From the NCBI GenBank assembly GCA_012064415.1, contig SSNU01004331.1, positions 516,135 to 580,134 on the forward strand: DNA of 64,000 nt. Direction: 5' to 3'. Positions 1 to 13,920 of the stretch are shown one piece after another. Each line of letters starts with the position of its first letter. The stretch's first letter is position 1. The notes under the pieces are model-generated. The model saw nothing but the letters and a program-made list of their open reading frames with translations. It was not told the origin of the DNA and ran no database searches. Both the position numbers and the translations under genes were made by a program. This DNA is from Gyrodactylus bullatarudis (lineage: Eukaryota > Platyhelminthes > Monogenea > Gyrodactylidea > Gyrodactylidae).

Positions 1-849
1 TGCAGAGCGAGAGGATTCCCGCCACCTAGACAGAAATTCATGTCTAAGTATTTAATCTTAGTTTTCATTAAAAGGAGGTAAATTTATAACTGATTTAGCA
101 TTCCACTACAATGTATAAGTAATAATCCACGATATCATGTAACTATGTCACATTACTCTATTTCATTAAAACAATCTCGTTTTACTAAGAATTCTTCCAT
201 AATTCTACATTAAAGATCCTATTTGATCCTGACAAAGGCTAATTTTCGGTTTTAAGAGACACGAGAGGAATGAGATATTGCATAGTGAGGGGAAAAGAAT
301 CTTCATTATTACCTAAAATGATTCCAAAATCTGGAATTTTGATTAAGCAAGTTTGTACTTTATTCTGTCCAGTTGTGGGAGGGGAAGTTTCCACTGAAAG
401 AAGAAAATTATTTCATCTCTCTTTCTCTCTCTCTCTAAAGAAATACTATAGTTAATTGATGGAAACCTTGCATTGGAAAGTAGGTGAAGAGAGAATAAAA
501 CCAACCATAAAACAAGAAGAATAGAAAAATAGAGGCTAACTAAATCAATCTGAGAGAGAGAGAGTGATAGAGCTCCAAATCTTAGACATTGCACACACAC
601 TGATCACATTTACTTTTATTTAAAATAAAATTTGAAGATAATAATTAATTGCTGCTTATTATTCGATATTATTTTCTTCATCTTGAAATGTGTAACCCAT
701 AAAAAGTGTACACTAAGATTATAGAAGAATAATGCTTTCAACTTGGCGCCAACAGTTTTTCATTGAATTTTACGACGACTATTGAAAAATATCTCAAATA
801 CTTGACCTGCATTTATTAGTGGGGGAGGGGAGAGAGAAAAAACACTTGC
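1..849. other. No gene recognised; likely RhoGEF intron
   Basis: I see no supported exon here. Short purine/pyrimidine microsatellites occur at about 415-435 and 550-565. By position it should be an intron of the minus-strand RhoGEF, whose remaining exons would lie beyond the left edge. Confidence 0.5.
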
Positions 850-3680
850 CTTTAGTAGCATTTGATATTTGAGGATTCGCTGGATGGGCTTCAACAGGTA
901 ACTTGTCAGAGGTAATGCGTGTCCCAGGTAGTGCTGACATGAACTCATCATCTCCAGTGTCTTTAGGGACCTTATCCTTGTCAAGTCATCCAGAGCACTT
1001 GTAAAAGAAGTAGATGAGAAAAATTATTGAAAATTCTATCAGCATTATCAGTTATTATGACTTTGTCTAAAAGGAAGAAGTAAATCGAGTATTTAATCTC
1101 TATACATAAAATAACTGTCTCATTAAATGCATACATTTTTTTCAAAAGTTAATCCTACAATACAGGCAAGAGAATTGAGACGGACGAATTATTATTAGAT
1201 TTAAATTAGAGATGTAAAATACTATACTATAAATTATCCACTGTCAGATGATCTCTTCTTATCAATTCTATTCTATTCTCTGTATCATTATTATTATAAA
1301 ATGATCCAGGGAATATGCAGAGAATTTCAACAGCAAAAAAAAGAGCCAGCCTAATGTAAAATCTAATTAGGCATGATTTTTAACAACAAACATGCCAAAC
1401 TAAAGAAGGAGAGACATAAAAATATTCTCATATATACAATAAGTTAAGTGGATCGAATACTCTCAGACAATTGCCAGCCATTGTAATTTCATTTTATTCA
1501 CTAATTTATTTAATATACAGAATAGAAAAGAGTGGCTTTGCAAAGTTTTATGCTTCTTATTGTTATTTTGGTCCTATTCCAGGACAGTTTATTCCTTTTA
1601 ATATGGCTGGTTATTTGTTTATCTGTTATACGGCTGAAATGAATGAATTTCAAACACACTCACTTTGAATAATGAAGGCATATATCCAGGTAATAACGCT
1701 GAAAGTCCTCTTGATGATCGATAAAGATCCTTGATAACTTGCCAATGTCATTCTTGTCCTGGTTCATCTTTGACAGGATCATTCTGACGGAGCGTGAAAA
1801 ATGTAATAATTTAATAAATCATTATAACAACAAGTGGACCAGATGCTTCTCTAGGAATCTAACATCTACATCCTGTATATCCTGTTGAATTTAAAAGTGA
1901 AGTAATTTCACGCATTTCCAATCTGATTGTTGATCATAGGTTAAAGAACTAATTGAAGAACTAATTATAAGTTATTATAGAGTATTATATTAAAGAAGAA
2001 GTTATTCTGCTTAGCTAGATTGGATAAATACAGAGAGACCTGTTCTCAAATATAGCTCCAGCAAGGATCCACAGTTGGCTACATTCTGTTCAGTCTGGTT
2101 TGGTCCAGATTTCCTCCTCTTTTTCTCTAGATATCACATATTTTAAATATGCTCAAGATATTATGCCCCATCGAATAGGACTCAGACACCATTCAATAAG
2201 AGCTTAATCACACTCGGACTGTCTTATGCCCAATATACAATTGGAGCCAAATCTTCTTTTCTTAGTTGTATCTCAGATTAAAGACCTGGGACTGAACTTG
2301 ACACTACAATTCATGTTGCCATCATCCTTGAGACGCTTAGAATCAAATCCTACTTCCTCTGCAAGTTTGTACATACGCTAGACCATGAATTACTTTTATT
2401 CAAATAAGTGTATTCTTACGGAGTCTCATTATAATGTAATCTACAATATCTATACAAGGAACCTCTTAGTAGATCAAATCTATGGCCAATATGGATGAGA
2501 AGGACGGCCTTGTCCCCCGCCTCCAGACCGCTGTTATCCTCTACGCTCCTCAAGTGGTTTTACCAAACCATTGACCACCGGCACCCTAATTATTTTACTA
2601 ATTTTTTTAAATAAAAATCTGATTTTTCATTCCTGACCACAATGGTAGGCTTCTGTACAACACCAGAAATAACAGAAGCTATTCATTGTATTCTCGTGTA
2701 TTAATCTTATTAATGAAATATATTGTCTAATCTTTGGTGCTATTATCTGGTCGGCAGATGAAATTCATTCATTCTAAGCTTAATCCCATAAGAGTACAGT
2801 CGGTTCCAGAACTGAGTGGAATTCACTCACAGTTATCTGTATGCTTCGTAATGAATGAAACTTTAGCAAACGAAATGTGATTGGCTAAATATTTCTTATC
2901 TAACTCCTAGATCCTTATTCTGGTATATGGACTCATCCCACTGATCAAGGCTTAGAAATCCTTCATTTAAATCATCAGAACTACTCCTGAATAGAATTGA
3001 AAAGCGGAAGAGGGCTCTAGTCTATTGCAATTGGTCAATGAATTGAAAATGTGTTTCATTCTTGTCGTCAAATAAAAGCTAATATTTTCTCTTTCCCTAA
3101 TCTACACTGTGGAAAGTTAATTTCTTTTTATTTTCTAGATGATTAATCTGTATGCCTATCTCATGCAGAAAGACTTTAAATATCCAATAATTAGAAAATT
3201 TTTGTGACTAATCAAATCCGAAAAGATTCTAGGTGTATAAAAATTATATTTTCATATACCCTAATTTTCGGTTAAATATCGAATACAAGAGATTTTTTCT
3301 CTTCTGTTATTGGAAAAAGTTAGTTCAAGGCAATGAACGTGGACTCACTCGTGAAAGCTGGTTAAATCTATCCATGCTGTGAATACTCGTAAGAGAGAAG
3401 TAGTCTGAAAATCTTTTTTATTTGACAAGCAATCAATGTAACCTTCCTTGATTTCCTCGAGGCTCGTCAAGTAGGCTTTCTCTGTGGAAATTAGCTCGTA
3501 AATAGCTAGACACGTATTTCTTTGTTGTATGAGGACATCGTTCTTTACAGCGCAATGTTCATGACTGTGACAGTTTGAATTTAGAATTAAATTTGGACTA
3601 GACTTTTGCATAATTCCATTCATTTTCTGTTGGCTTCTGGTACAATTCTCAACTGTTTCATGATTATGAATGTGATACAT
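850..3680 (-). CDS. Dbl-family RhoGEF (DH domain), partial gene model
   Basis: Guanine nucleotide exchange factor for a Rho-family GTPase. Three exons join in phase: 3680-3349, 1783-1664 and 997-850. Exon 1 opens with MYHIHNHET, a low-complexity N-terminus, and the DH domain begins around residue 82 (LAIYELISTEKAYLTSLEEI). Exon 1 ends in SFHE and exon 2 continues MILSKMNQDKNDIGKLSRIF, then FQRYYLDICLHYS. Exon 3 holds the diagnostic last DH helix, LPLTSYLLKPIQRILKYQML. Introns are 1565 and 666 nt. The donor after exon 3 reads AAG|GCAAGT, a GC rather than GT site. The PH domain expected after DH was not found between 849 and 1, so the gene probably continues left of the window. An acceptor-like CTAG at about 28 is an unproven candidate. 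The DH motif resembles PLEKHG-type GEFs, but subfamily is uncertain. It lies head-to-head with XPG, start codons 499 bp apart. Confidence 0.85.
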
Positions 3681-4179
3681 TTTATCATTTCATCAGCTGT
3701 GATTGAATTCAATTTTAAGTTCATTTGATAGAAATATTGAAGAATTAGAAATTTTCATGTCTGTTTATTTTTATAAAGAAAGAAATCTGCTTGAATAGTG
3801 AGCTCAATATTTTATCATTTTATGCACTTTCAATGAAAAATACTATAGAGAGATATCACAATTTTTATTTTACACCATTAGAGATTAAGAAATGAAGACT
3901 CTAGATTCATGAGTCATTACCTATTCTTTGAAATAATAATGACAATGATGTGTTTGATATGTAAACGGTAATAATTTTTTACGTAAATTATTAAATAATA
4001 TACAACTCACAGCATTTTCAATTCAATTTCTCCAACGCGATAAGGCACATTATTTTTGAACTGGTACGAGTTCATGAGATTAAACAAAACTAAAGTATGA
4101 GTTATCGATTGTTTTATCTGACAAATATTTCAAAAAATTAGAAAAAAATTTATAATAAGGAAATTGATCCTAGCTTCTC
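3681..4179. promoter_or_regulatory. Intergenic region between divergent RhoGEF and XPG starts
   Basis: A 499-bp AT-rich interval separates the start codons of two divergent genes, so it must contain both 5' regions if the two start codons are right. I see no clear TATA box or other named motif. Confidence 0.4.
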
Positions 4180-7113
4180 ATGGGTGTTCATGGTCTATGG
4201 AAGCTTTTATCTGTTGGCAAGAAAGCTATCGAATTAGACTATCTTGTTGGTAAGAGCTTAGCAATAGACGCTAGTATTTGGCTTCATCAATCAATTAAAG
4301 GATATGGAGCAACACGTTCCTTGTACCTAAGAGTATTATTCCATCGTATTTGCAAACTTATCTACTTCAATATTAAGCCTGTATTTGTCTTTGATGGTAA
4401 ACCTCCAGCACTTAAAAATCGTGTCATGAAGAATAGAAAAAATATTCGCAAATCAGTTCAAGACAAGTTTCAGCGTTTGAAAAAAGTTTACATCAAACGT
4501 ATTCTTAAGGAACTAAACAATGGAAAGGAAGATTCGAGTTTGGTCCTTTTAAATCTTATTAAATCTCTTTTATCTAGACGAAAAGATCAAGGATATGCTA
4601 GGAAAGTTGTCTCAGCTCTCGACAAGTAAAAAGGCGGAAGAATATGAATCTATTTTCGAAATACCCCAAAACACTAAACTAGAAGAAGAACTGAAGGTAA
4701 CTTATTCCGTAGTTGGAACAATAATTTTGTTGCTAAAAATATTACATTTTGTTCATATAGAACAGTGAATTACTCACAGACTTTGATAATGAAAATATTG
4801 CCTACGCTTATTTGACGAATAAATGTTTTGACACGGATAAATTTTATCTCGACATCAACTGTCCAATTTTCCAGTCCATGTCCCAGGAAATGAAAATAAG
4901 GATTTGCAAACTATCAAAATGCTTCCAAAAGAACCATATTTCTCCAGCAGCAAAAGTAAGCATGTTTAGATAAATGTTACCTCTTTTTTTCAGGACTCGA
5001 AAGAATCAAAAACCTTTTCAGATGATCAGATTAACAAGCTGCTTAATCGATTTAATGTCTCAAAAATGGAAGAAAAACTCTCTCATGAACTCATTAGTGA
5101 AAGAACCAAAGAGCTTGAAGCAAAAGCCAAAGAAACTCTTGGAATTGAAGAGTTTTCAAATATCAATCGAATGCTTTATTCTAGAGACACCCAGTCTCAT
5201 GCCATTTTCATTAAGCTTAACCCAGAAGAAATTCTCAAGAACAGATTGAACAAGTTAATGAGTTGATTCTCTAATATTTTTCAGAATGCTCGGGAATAAT
5301 AGGGAAAAGAAGGTCATCATTCAGGAAATGGAGGAAAATTCAAAACCCGTCCTCAGCCCAAAGATTCATGACAAGTTGATAGAAGAAAAAGATGAAGAGG
5401 AAGAAGAAGAAGAAGAAAGGTGAATTAACCATTGATGAAAATTCTTTTCTCTTTAGTGAAAAAAATTCTGCTGAAAATTCTTTTGAAGATGAAATTACAT
5501 CCCCATTCAAAGTGGTTAAGCGACCAGAATCTACTAAAACAACTTTAAATCCAAAGAGAAAACTATTTGAAGCGAGCGAACTCGAAGTTGCAGTGAAAAT
5601 TTCAAAAGTATATGACTCCCCCTTAAAACTGACTTCTCCTCCTATTCATCCTTTGGAAGAAATTGTTGAACCTGAAAATTTTGACAAAGTTTGGAGTCCC
5701 AAACAATCTCCTTTTATCTCTCACACTGATAACGAGGAATCAAAATTAGATACTGTAAAAGGAAAAGAGTCCTCGGACGATGACGATTTCATAGACGTTG
5801 GCATTCCAGTCGAGAGTATCCCTGAGAAGGAGGAGCCGATTGATTTGTTGGCCAACCAGGAACCATGTTCCTCAACTTCACTCATTCTTCAGAGTTCCCA
5901 GGAACAAAATTCTGCCTCGGATTCTTCCTTGGACGAGGAGGAAAAGATCTGGGAAGAACTCGACGAAGAGCAGCTGGAGAAAGAACTCGAAAAATATGAT
6001 AAACACCAACAGTCAACTTCAGGAGAATGTGTCTTGGAAGCTAAACACCTGTTGAACATCTTTGGCATTCCGTATATTGACAGTCCAGAAGAGGCTGAAG
6101 CTCAATGTGCTGTACTTCAGGCCAATAACATTGTTGACTATATTGCCACACAGGACTCCGACGTTTGGTTATTCGGGGCCACTAGGGTTGTGAAGAATCT
6201 GTTCGCTCCTGGTTCTTCTTCCAGTCCCAGAAAGGGTAATCGTGTAGCCAAAGTTACCGACAAGGATCTCCTGTTGTATGAATCTTTTGATATTGAAAAG
6301 ATTCTCAATCTAAACAGGAACGACTTTATCCGGATAGCTCTATTCACAGGTTCCGATTACACAGAAGGTGTTAAGAATGTCGGTCCTGTTACAGCCATGG
6401 AAATCCTATCGGAATTCCCCAAGGAGAAAGATGAGAAAACAGTTCAAGATGTCATGAAACCATTGTTGAAGTTCAAAACTTGGCGTCTTGATCAATCAAA
6501 AGATAAAAATTCCTCTCCAGTCAAAAGAATTTTCAACAGAATACAACTACCCGATACTTTCCCTGAACAAGATGTCATACAGGCCTACATCGAGCCAAAT
6601 GTCTGTAAATTAGACTACTCATCCTTTCGATTCACCTGGTCTGATGTCAAGGAAAAAGAGCTGATCAAATTTTGTCATCAAGTTTTCGAATGGAGTCCCC
6701 AATATAGTTCGAGTGTAATTGAGGGTGTAGTTAAATCTCAGAAAAAGTTTATTCAAGAAAAACCCTGCGCTCAAAAGTTTATCAGCGACTACTTCGCTCC
6801 AAAGACAAAATCAGATCTTGACCTTGTCAACATGCCCAGCAAAAGAATACGAAAAGCTGTCACTAGAAAGGATTCAAAATCTCCCATTAAGAAAGCAAGG
6901 CAGCGAAAAAGTGAGAAAATATAAAAAATTGATTCATTTTCAAGTCTCAGATGTATCTTGTATTTTAGAGAAAACTGTTCGAGGAAAGGAATTCGATGAA
7001 GGTGAGTTTGATTCTATTCAATTTGAGAACTCATCAATTCATATTTTTATCAAGATTTTCCGGAACTCGGAGAAGATGATTGGAAGAAAATAGATGAACT
7101 TTGTAAATTGTAA
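4180..7113 (+). CDS. ERCC5: XPG/ERCC5 (Rad2) structure-specific endonuclease
   Basis: The 3' endonuclease of nucleotide excision repair, acting in the nucleus on repair bubbles. Eight exons join in frame: 4180-4537, 4578-4696, 4761-4955, 4994-5253, 5285-5419, 5457-6910, 6969-7001 and 7055-7113, giving about 870 aa. Introns are 40, 64, 38, 31, 37, 58 and 53 nt. The XPG-N domain starts MGVHGLWKLL, with catalytic Asp in LAIDASIWLH (about residue 30) and FVFDGKPP. An acidic spacer follows. XPG-I carries EEAEAQCAVLQ and TQDSDVWLFG, and the helix-2-turn-helix is TGSDYTEGVKNVGP. Near the C-terminus QKFISDYF fits a PCNA-interacting (PIP) box, followed by basic NLS-like stretches. Length is shorter than human XPG (1186 aa), mainly in the spacer. 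The last two small exons give a tail ending DDWKKIDELCKL. They are inferred from splice sites and phase only; without splicing the ORF would stop at 6924. Confidence 0.93.
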
Positions 7114-7401
7114 ATAATATAGATATATATTCTCTTGTATAAATGTATAATTGAAGACTCATTTAATTTGAATGGATACAGCAATGATAGAAAATGATAG
7201 CAGTAACTTGAGTACTGCAACGCCCTCTTCAAAAGATTAGAGCAATTTGTTCCAGTATCAGCTCTTAGCTTTCTTCTTAGCTCTGAGTGCTTCGGTGAAG
7301 AATACAACATTTATACCATCAGAATCTTTAAAATCAGTGACCAACATAGAATCTTACAGAAATAGATTTTCTAATTACATCAAGCTGATGAATAATATTT
7401 A

Positions 7402-7590
7402 TTAAATATACAGCATAGGATTGTGATTCCTATTAAAATATTCAGTCACCTTCTTAATAACTTGATCAAGGACCTCATATAAATGCATGATCTTTGAGTC
7501 AGGGACATCATCGCAAATAGTTGATATCCGCTCGAAAAAATCTTCGACGCCAGCAGGAGCCTTAGGAAGACTTTCTTTCAAAGCTGCCAT
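7402..7590 (-). CDS. Small conserved-looking protein, unidentified
   Basis: An uninterrupted 62-codon frame begins MAALKESLPKAPAGVEDFFE and ends NRNHNPMLYI-stop. It is predicted to be helical and soluble, with no signal peptide or membrane segment, and has Glu/Lys/Asp spacing typical of real protein. I do not recognise the family. The start follows a pyrimidine-rich stretch ending TAAAAG, which could be a splice acceptor, so an upstream non-coding exon is possible. The 3' end is uncertain because this genome has introns as short as 23 nt. A 20-nt intron (7428-7447, GTGACT...TAG) would extend the frame into a longer helical reading, but it breaks again near 7345. It sits tail-to-tail with XPG and head-to-head with CFAP20, 226 bp between starts. 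Confidence 0.5.
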   Translation of the reverse strand: MAALKESLPKAPAGVEDFFERISTICDDVPDSKIMHLYEVLDQVIKKVTEYFNRNHNPMLYI

Positions 7591-7816
7591 CTTTTAGAAA
7601 AAGAAAACACTTTCCAACTAGTTCATATGATGATTTATATTATTATCAATGTCATAGCATTGCTATATAAAAATTATATTTTTAAAATGATTTTAATGTT
7701 ATTTATGATTCAGAATCAATGATTCTAACATTATTTTCAAATCCAAACTGTTCTTGCGAGTTTTTAGAATAACAAATCTATCGGAGATTTGAACTTTGAT
7801 TGTTTTAAAATAACAA

Positions 7817-8429
7817 ATGTTCAAAAATACTTTTCAAAGTGGATTTCTATCAATTTTATACAGTCTCGGTACTAAGCCTTTACAATTATGGTCAAAAAGT
7901 GTACGAAATGGTCATATAAAAAGAATTGAGGATGAAGATATTAAGTCTCAGGTCTTGGAATTGATAGCTACTAATCTAGAGTAAATACTGTGTTTGACAC
8001 TTTTTTAGATCAACTTTTATCGTCTGTCCGCCCTATCCTAAGCTTACGCTTGGCATTAAACTTCCTTTTCTAGTGCTGATTGTCAAGAATATGAAAAAAT
8101 TCTTCTCATTTGAAGTCTTGATATTAGATGATAAAAATATAAAGCGAAGATTCAGAGCTAGTAACTTTCAGAGTACGACCAGGGTAAAACCGTACATTTG
8201 CACAATGCCACTTCGTCTTGATTCTGGATGGAATAATATTGTATTCAATTTGGCAGAATATACCAAAAAAGCCTACGGCACTAACTTTTCAGAAGTCCTG
8301 ACAGTTCAGATTCATTCAAATTGTCGTCTGCGTAGGATTTACTTTTCAGATAGACTTTATGAAGAAGAAGAACTTCCGGCAGAATTCAAGTTATATTTAC
8401 CAGTAAAACTTTCAGAAAATGACGAATAA
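7817..8429 (+). CDS. CFAP20: CFAP20 (BUG22/GTL3) ciliary doublet-microtubule protein
   Basis: A microtubule inner/junction protein of the ciliary axoneme (inner junction of doublets), also found at centrioles. Two exons, 7817-7980 and 8009-8429, are joined across a 28-nt intron (GTAAAT...TTTTAG). The product is 194 aa against 193 in human. The N-terminus [20 protein letters not shown], the block [16 protein letters not shown], then [17 protein letters not shown] and [10 protein letters not shown], and the C-terminal [11 protein letters not shown] are all highly conserved family signatures. The intron joins LES to [10 protein letters not shown] exactly where homologs are continuous, so the tiny intron is well supported. 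Its presence implies the organism builds cilia or centrioles. An AATAAA signal lies at 8457-8462. It is tail-to-tail with GFAT, 131 bp away. Confidence 0.97.
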
Positions 8430-8560
8430 TAATCAAAGGTGCACTCTTATGTTATAAATAAAATTTTGTTAGTGATTTAAATGATTTGTTTCTTTTAGTT
8501 TGTTTAATCTTGGAATTGAAAAACAATAAAAATATCGTTCTACGTCTAGGAATGTTGAAT

Positions 8561-11054
<2,494 letters not shown>

Positions 11055-11186
11055 ATGTTATTTTTTAAAAATGTTAAAAAATTGAATTTGTCAAAAATAA
11101 TTATTTAAAACGCCTCCGATTAATTTCGAAATGAATTGTTTTATCGCAAAGTTTTCGTCAACGCATTTTAAATAGTTAACGTGAAA
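11055..11186. promoter_or_regulatory. Bidirectional promoter between GFAT and RPL10
   Basis: Only 132 bp separate the start codons of two divergent, presumably constitutively expressed genes. Both transcripts must start within it or within upstream overlap. No TATA box is evident near either start. Confidence 0.6.
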
Positions 11187-11877
11187 ATGGGAAGACGTCC
11201 AGCTCGCTGGTAAGTTAGCATTTATATTGATTTCTAGTTACCGCTACTGTAAAAATAAGCCTTATCCTAAATCTCGTTTCTGTCGTGGTGTCCCAGATGC
11301 TAAAATCAGAATTTATGATTTGGGTAGAAAGAAAATTGGTGTAGAAAGTCTCCCCAAATGTGTTCATATGTTATCAGATGAATACGAACAACTTTCTAGT
11401 GAAGCACTTGAAGCTGCACGTATCTGCGCTAACAAGTATCTCGTTAAGAATTGTGGTAAAGATTCTTTCCATCTCAGAATCAGAGTTCATCCCTTCCACG
11501 TTATTCGTATAAACAAGATGTTGTCCTGTGCCGGTGCCGATCGTCTTCAAACTGGTATGAGAGGTGCCTTTGGTAAAGCCCAAGGTACTGTTGCCAGAGT
11601 AAATATCGGCCAAGTAATCATGTCAGTCAGAGGTCTCGATCATCATGAACATCACATGATTGAAGCTTTCAGAAGAGCTAAGATGAAGTTCCCTGGTCGC
11701 CAGAAGATTGCTGTTTCAAGAAATCATGGGTTTACTAAATGGAGCAGAGAAGACTACAAGAAAATGAGAGCTGTTGGTCACTTGATGAAGGACGGAGCCC
11801 ATGCCAAGTATTGTCCCGAAAAGGGTAAACTTGAAGACTGGAAAGCAAGACAAGCTCTCCTTCTCCAAGGCCATTAA
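11187..11877 (+). CDS. RPL10: 60S ribosomal protein L10 (uL16)
   Basis: Large-subunit ribosomal protein uL16, which lines the P-site and is loaded late in 60S maturation. Exon 1 (11187-11209, 23 nt) encodes MGRRPAR plus two bases of Cys, and exon 2 is 11238-11877. The 28-nt intron GTAAGT...TTCTAG restores [20 protein letters not shown]. The product is 220 aa against 214 in human. Signatures include [57 protein letters not shown] and [20 protein letters not shown]. The stop codon TAA (11875-11877) overlaps the poly(A) signal AATAAA (11877-11882), so the 3' UTR must be very short. Codon use is enriched for GGT, CGT and AAG compared with neighbours, as expected for a highly expressed gene. Confidence 0.98.
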
Positions 11878-12404
11878 ATAAAATTTATGCGGATTTTTAT
11901 TTATAAAATTCATTTTTCTTACACTTTTTTATGAGCAATTTCTTCGAATAGTCTCAGAGGAAAAATTAAAATTAGTCACGAGTATCAAGTTGAAAAGAAA
12001 ATGAGCTAATTTTTTTTATTTAAGAAACTGGGTAGGATTCTTGGCAAATTATCATCAATTGCAAAATAAATTTATAATATGCATCAATATTATAAGGGAT
12101 ATAATTTATGCATATGTCTAATAATTTTAAAGGCAACTCATGAATATCTATTCATTTTTTATAACCAAAAAAATTCAAATGCTGAACAAAAATAAACAAT
12201 TAGTGGAAGCTAATTTGTGCAAGAATTTCGTTTAAATGCGTAATTCGACCATTTGGTTTCAAGTTTCACACATTTCAAAATATTTTCTTTATCCTTATAC
12301 CACACTCGTTAGATGTCATCACAGGGACTAACTATTTATTAACAGGAATTACTGGAATTTTATGTGATAAGTCTTTTTAATACCAGTCCATCTTCTTCCT
12401 CATT
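11878..12404. other. RPL10-SSBP intergenic
   Basis: AT-rich DNA with the RPL10 poly(A) signal at its left end and the SSBP 5' region at its right. I see no additional gene. Confidence 0.6.
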
Positions 12405-13920
12405 ATGTACGTTAAAGGAAAACCCCAAGTAGTACCTTCTGATGCTCAATCAAAAGAAAAGTAAGCGATATTTATTATTTTAGACTTGCTATCCACGTCT
12501 ATGAATATTTAATTCATATTGGAGCTCAAAAATCAGCCAATTCATTTCTGCAAGAGATAAGATGGGATAAACCCATTCCAATTGGCGAACCTCCAGGATT
12601 TCTGCATTCCTGGTGGAGTGTGTTTTGGGATTTATATAGTGCAGCTCCAGAGAGAAGAGACAATCATGATCATTCAAACGAAGCAAAGGCATTTCACGAT
12701 TACGTAAGTTCCATAACTAGTTTCAACTGTTCATTCTCTAATTTTAAAATTTAATTCAGGGCTTTGTCAATTCTGGATTTCCCAATGGTATGCCTCATGT
12801 GAGTTGACAGTCAATAGTTTAACCCTGATTGAAATTATTCAATTATTTTCTCATAGCCCAACCATCCTGGAATGTCACAAAACTCTGGGCCAATGGGTCC
12901 ACCCAACTCTATGGATCCTAATCAACCTATGCTGAGAGGACAGCCTCCTAACAACCAGCCAGGTAATAATCAGCCGCCTAGGGGTATGGTTTTCTCACCC
13001 TTACACCCGCATAATCCTGGTATGAGATTTCCTCCCAATATGCACCCAGGCATGAGACCTGGTCCTCCTTGTCCTCCAGGACAGCGATGGCCTCCTGTTG
13101 TAGTGTGTGGCAGTGGACAGCCTGGACCTCCTGGTAATCAGGGTCATCCATTAGCTGGTCAGATTCCTCCTGGTCAAGGCCCCCCTCCTCCCGGTCATCC
13201 TGGTCTTCCTCAACAGCATCCACCTCAGAGCATGGCCAATAATATTCCTCAGATAAATCAAAATGTAAGCAACATCCTTTAATGAATTTCTATTGTATTC
13301 ACTTTTACTATATTATTATTCTCAAATAGATCGTTCCTAGTCCTGGACATCCTGTCACTCCTGGCAGTTGTGTCAACAATCAGCCTGGCTCTCATCCAAT
13401 GATGCTTCCTCCTTCTCCCAACAATCCAGACTTTCCACATCAACAGCAGCAACATCCATCGAATCATTTAAACTCAAACACCCCTCCCAATCATTCAAAC
13501 ATTAGTGGCAGTCCCTATGGAAATAGTCGTCCCAGTCCACATATTGATGGATTTAACAATAATAATAACAACAATCCATCGAGTAACAATCCCAATTCAA
13601 ATCCAGAAATGATGAATGGTCGCATGATGCCACCTCCTGGGGAATTTATGGAAGGCCTCAAAGCATCACCTCTCCTGCCGAATTCCGCCATTGGTGATCA
13701 ACAAAATTCGAGTAATGAGTTTATTAATGGGGTTGGCAATCCAAACAACAATCCCAGCAATAACGGAGGAGGACCTGGTAGTGGGCCACCCACAACTTCA
13801 CAAATGGACTCTAATTATAATCCCTCCTCTCAGACAATCTCACAGCCCATCAACACTTCGAGTCAAAGCCTCAATGGTGTGCCTTCTGTACAATTTCCAG
13901 TATGTCCTTTTTTATTCTAA
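12405..13920 (+). CDS. SSBP/SSDP: LUFS-domain LDB cofactor, single-stranded DNA-binding protein family
   Basis: Nuclear cofactor that stabilises LIM-domain-binding (LDB/Chip) complexes. Exons 12405-12460, 12484-12703, 12760-12798, 12857-13264 and 13330-13899 join in phase. Introns are 23, 56, 58 and 65 nt; the 23-nt one (GTAAGC...TTTTAG) is the shortest I found. The LUFS/LisH N-terminal domain covers residues 15-92: [54 protein letters not shown] and [10 protein letters not shown]. The rest is a Pro/Gly/Asn-rich transactivation region typical of SSBP2/3/4. If exon 5 reads through, the protein ends VCPFLF at 13920 (about 437 aa). However, CCA|GTATGT at 13900 is a good donor, so the true terminal exon may lie downstream; 17175 onward is a candidate. 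I do not find the usual SSBP C-terminus ending SPSMTMSV. Confidence 0.93.

Noticed and set aside
5392..5420. In-frame start of the large XPG ORF (MKRKKKKKKG)
   Set aside because: The upstream exon reads this region in another frame (Glu run) and splices at 5420; the Lys run is a frame artefact.
11374..11613. 79-codon minus-strand ORF
   Set aside because: It lies wholly antisense to the conserved RPL10 exon and has no family signature; a shadow of biased codons.
12978..13223. 81-codon minus-strand ORF
   Set aside because: Shadow of the Pro/Gly-rich SSBP exon 4.
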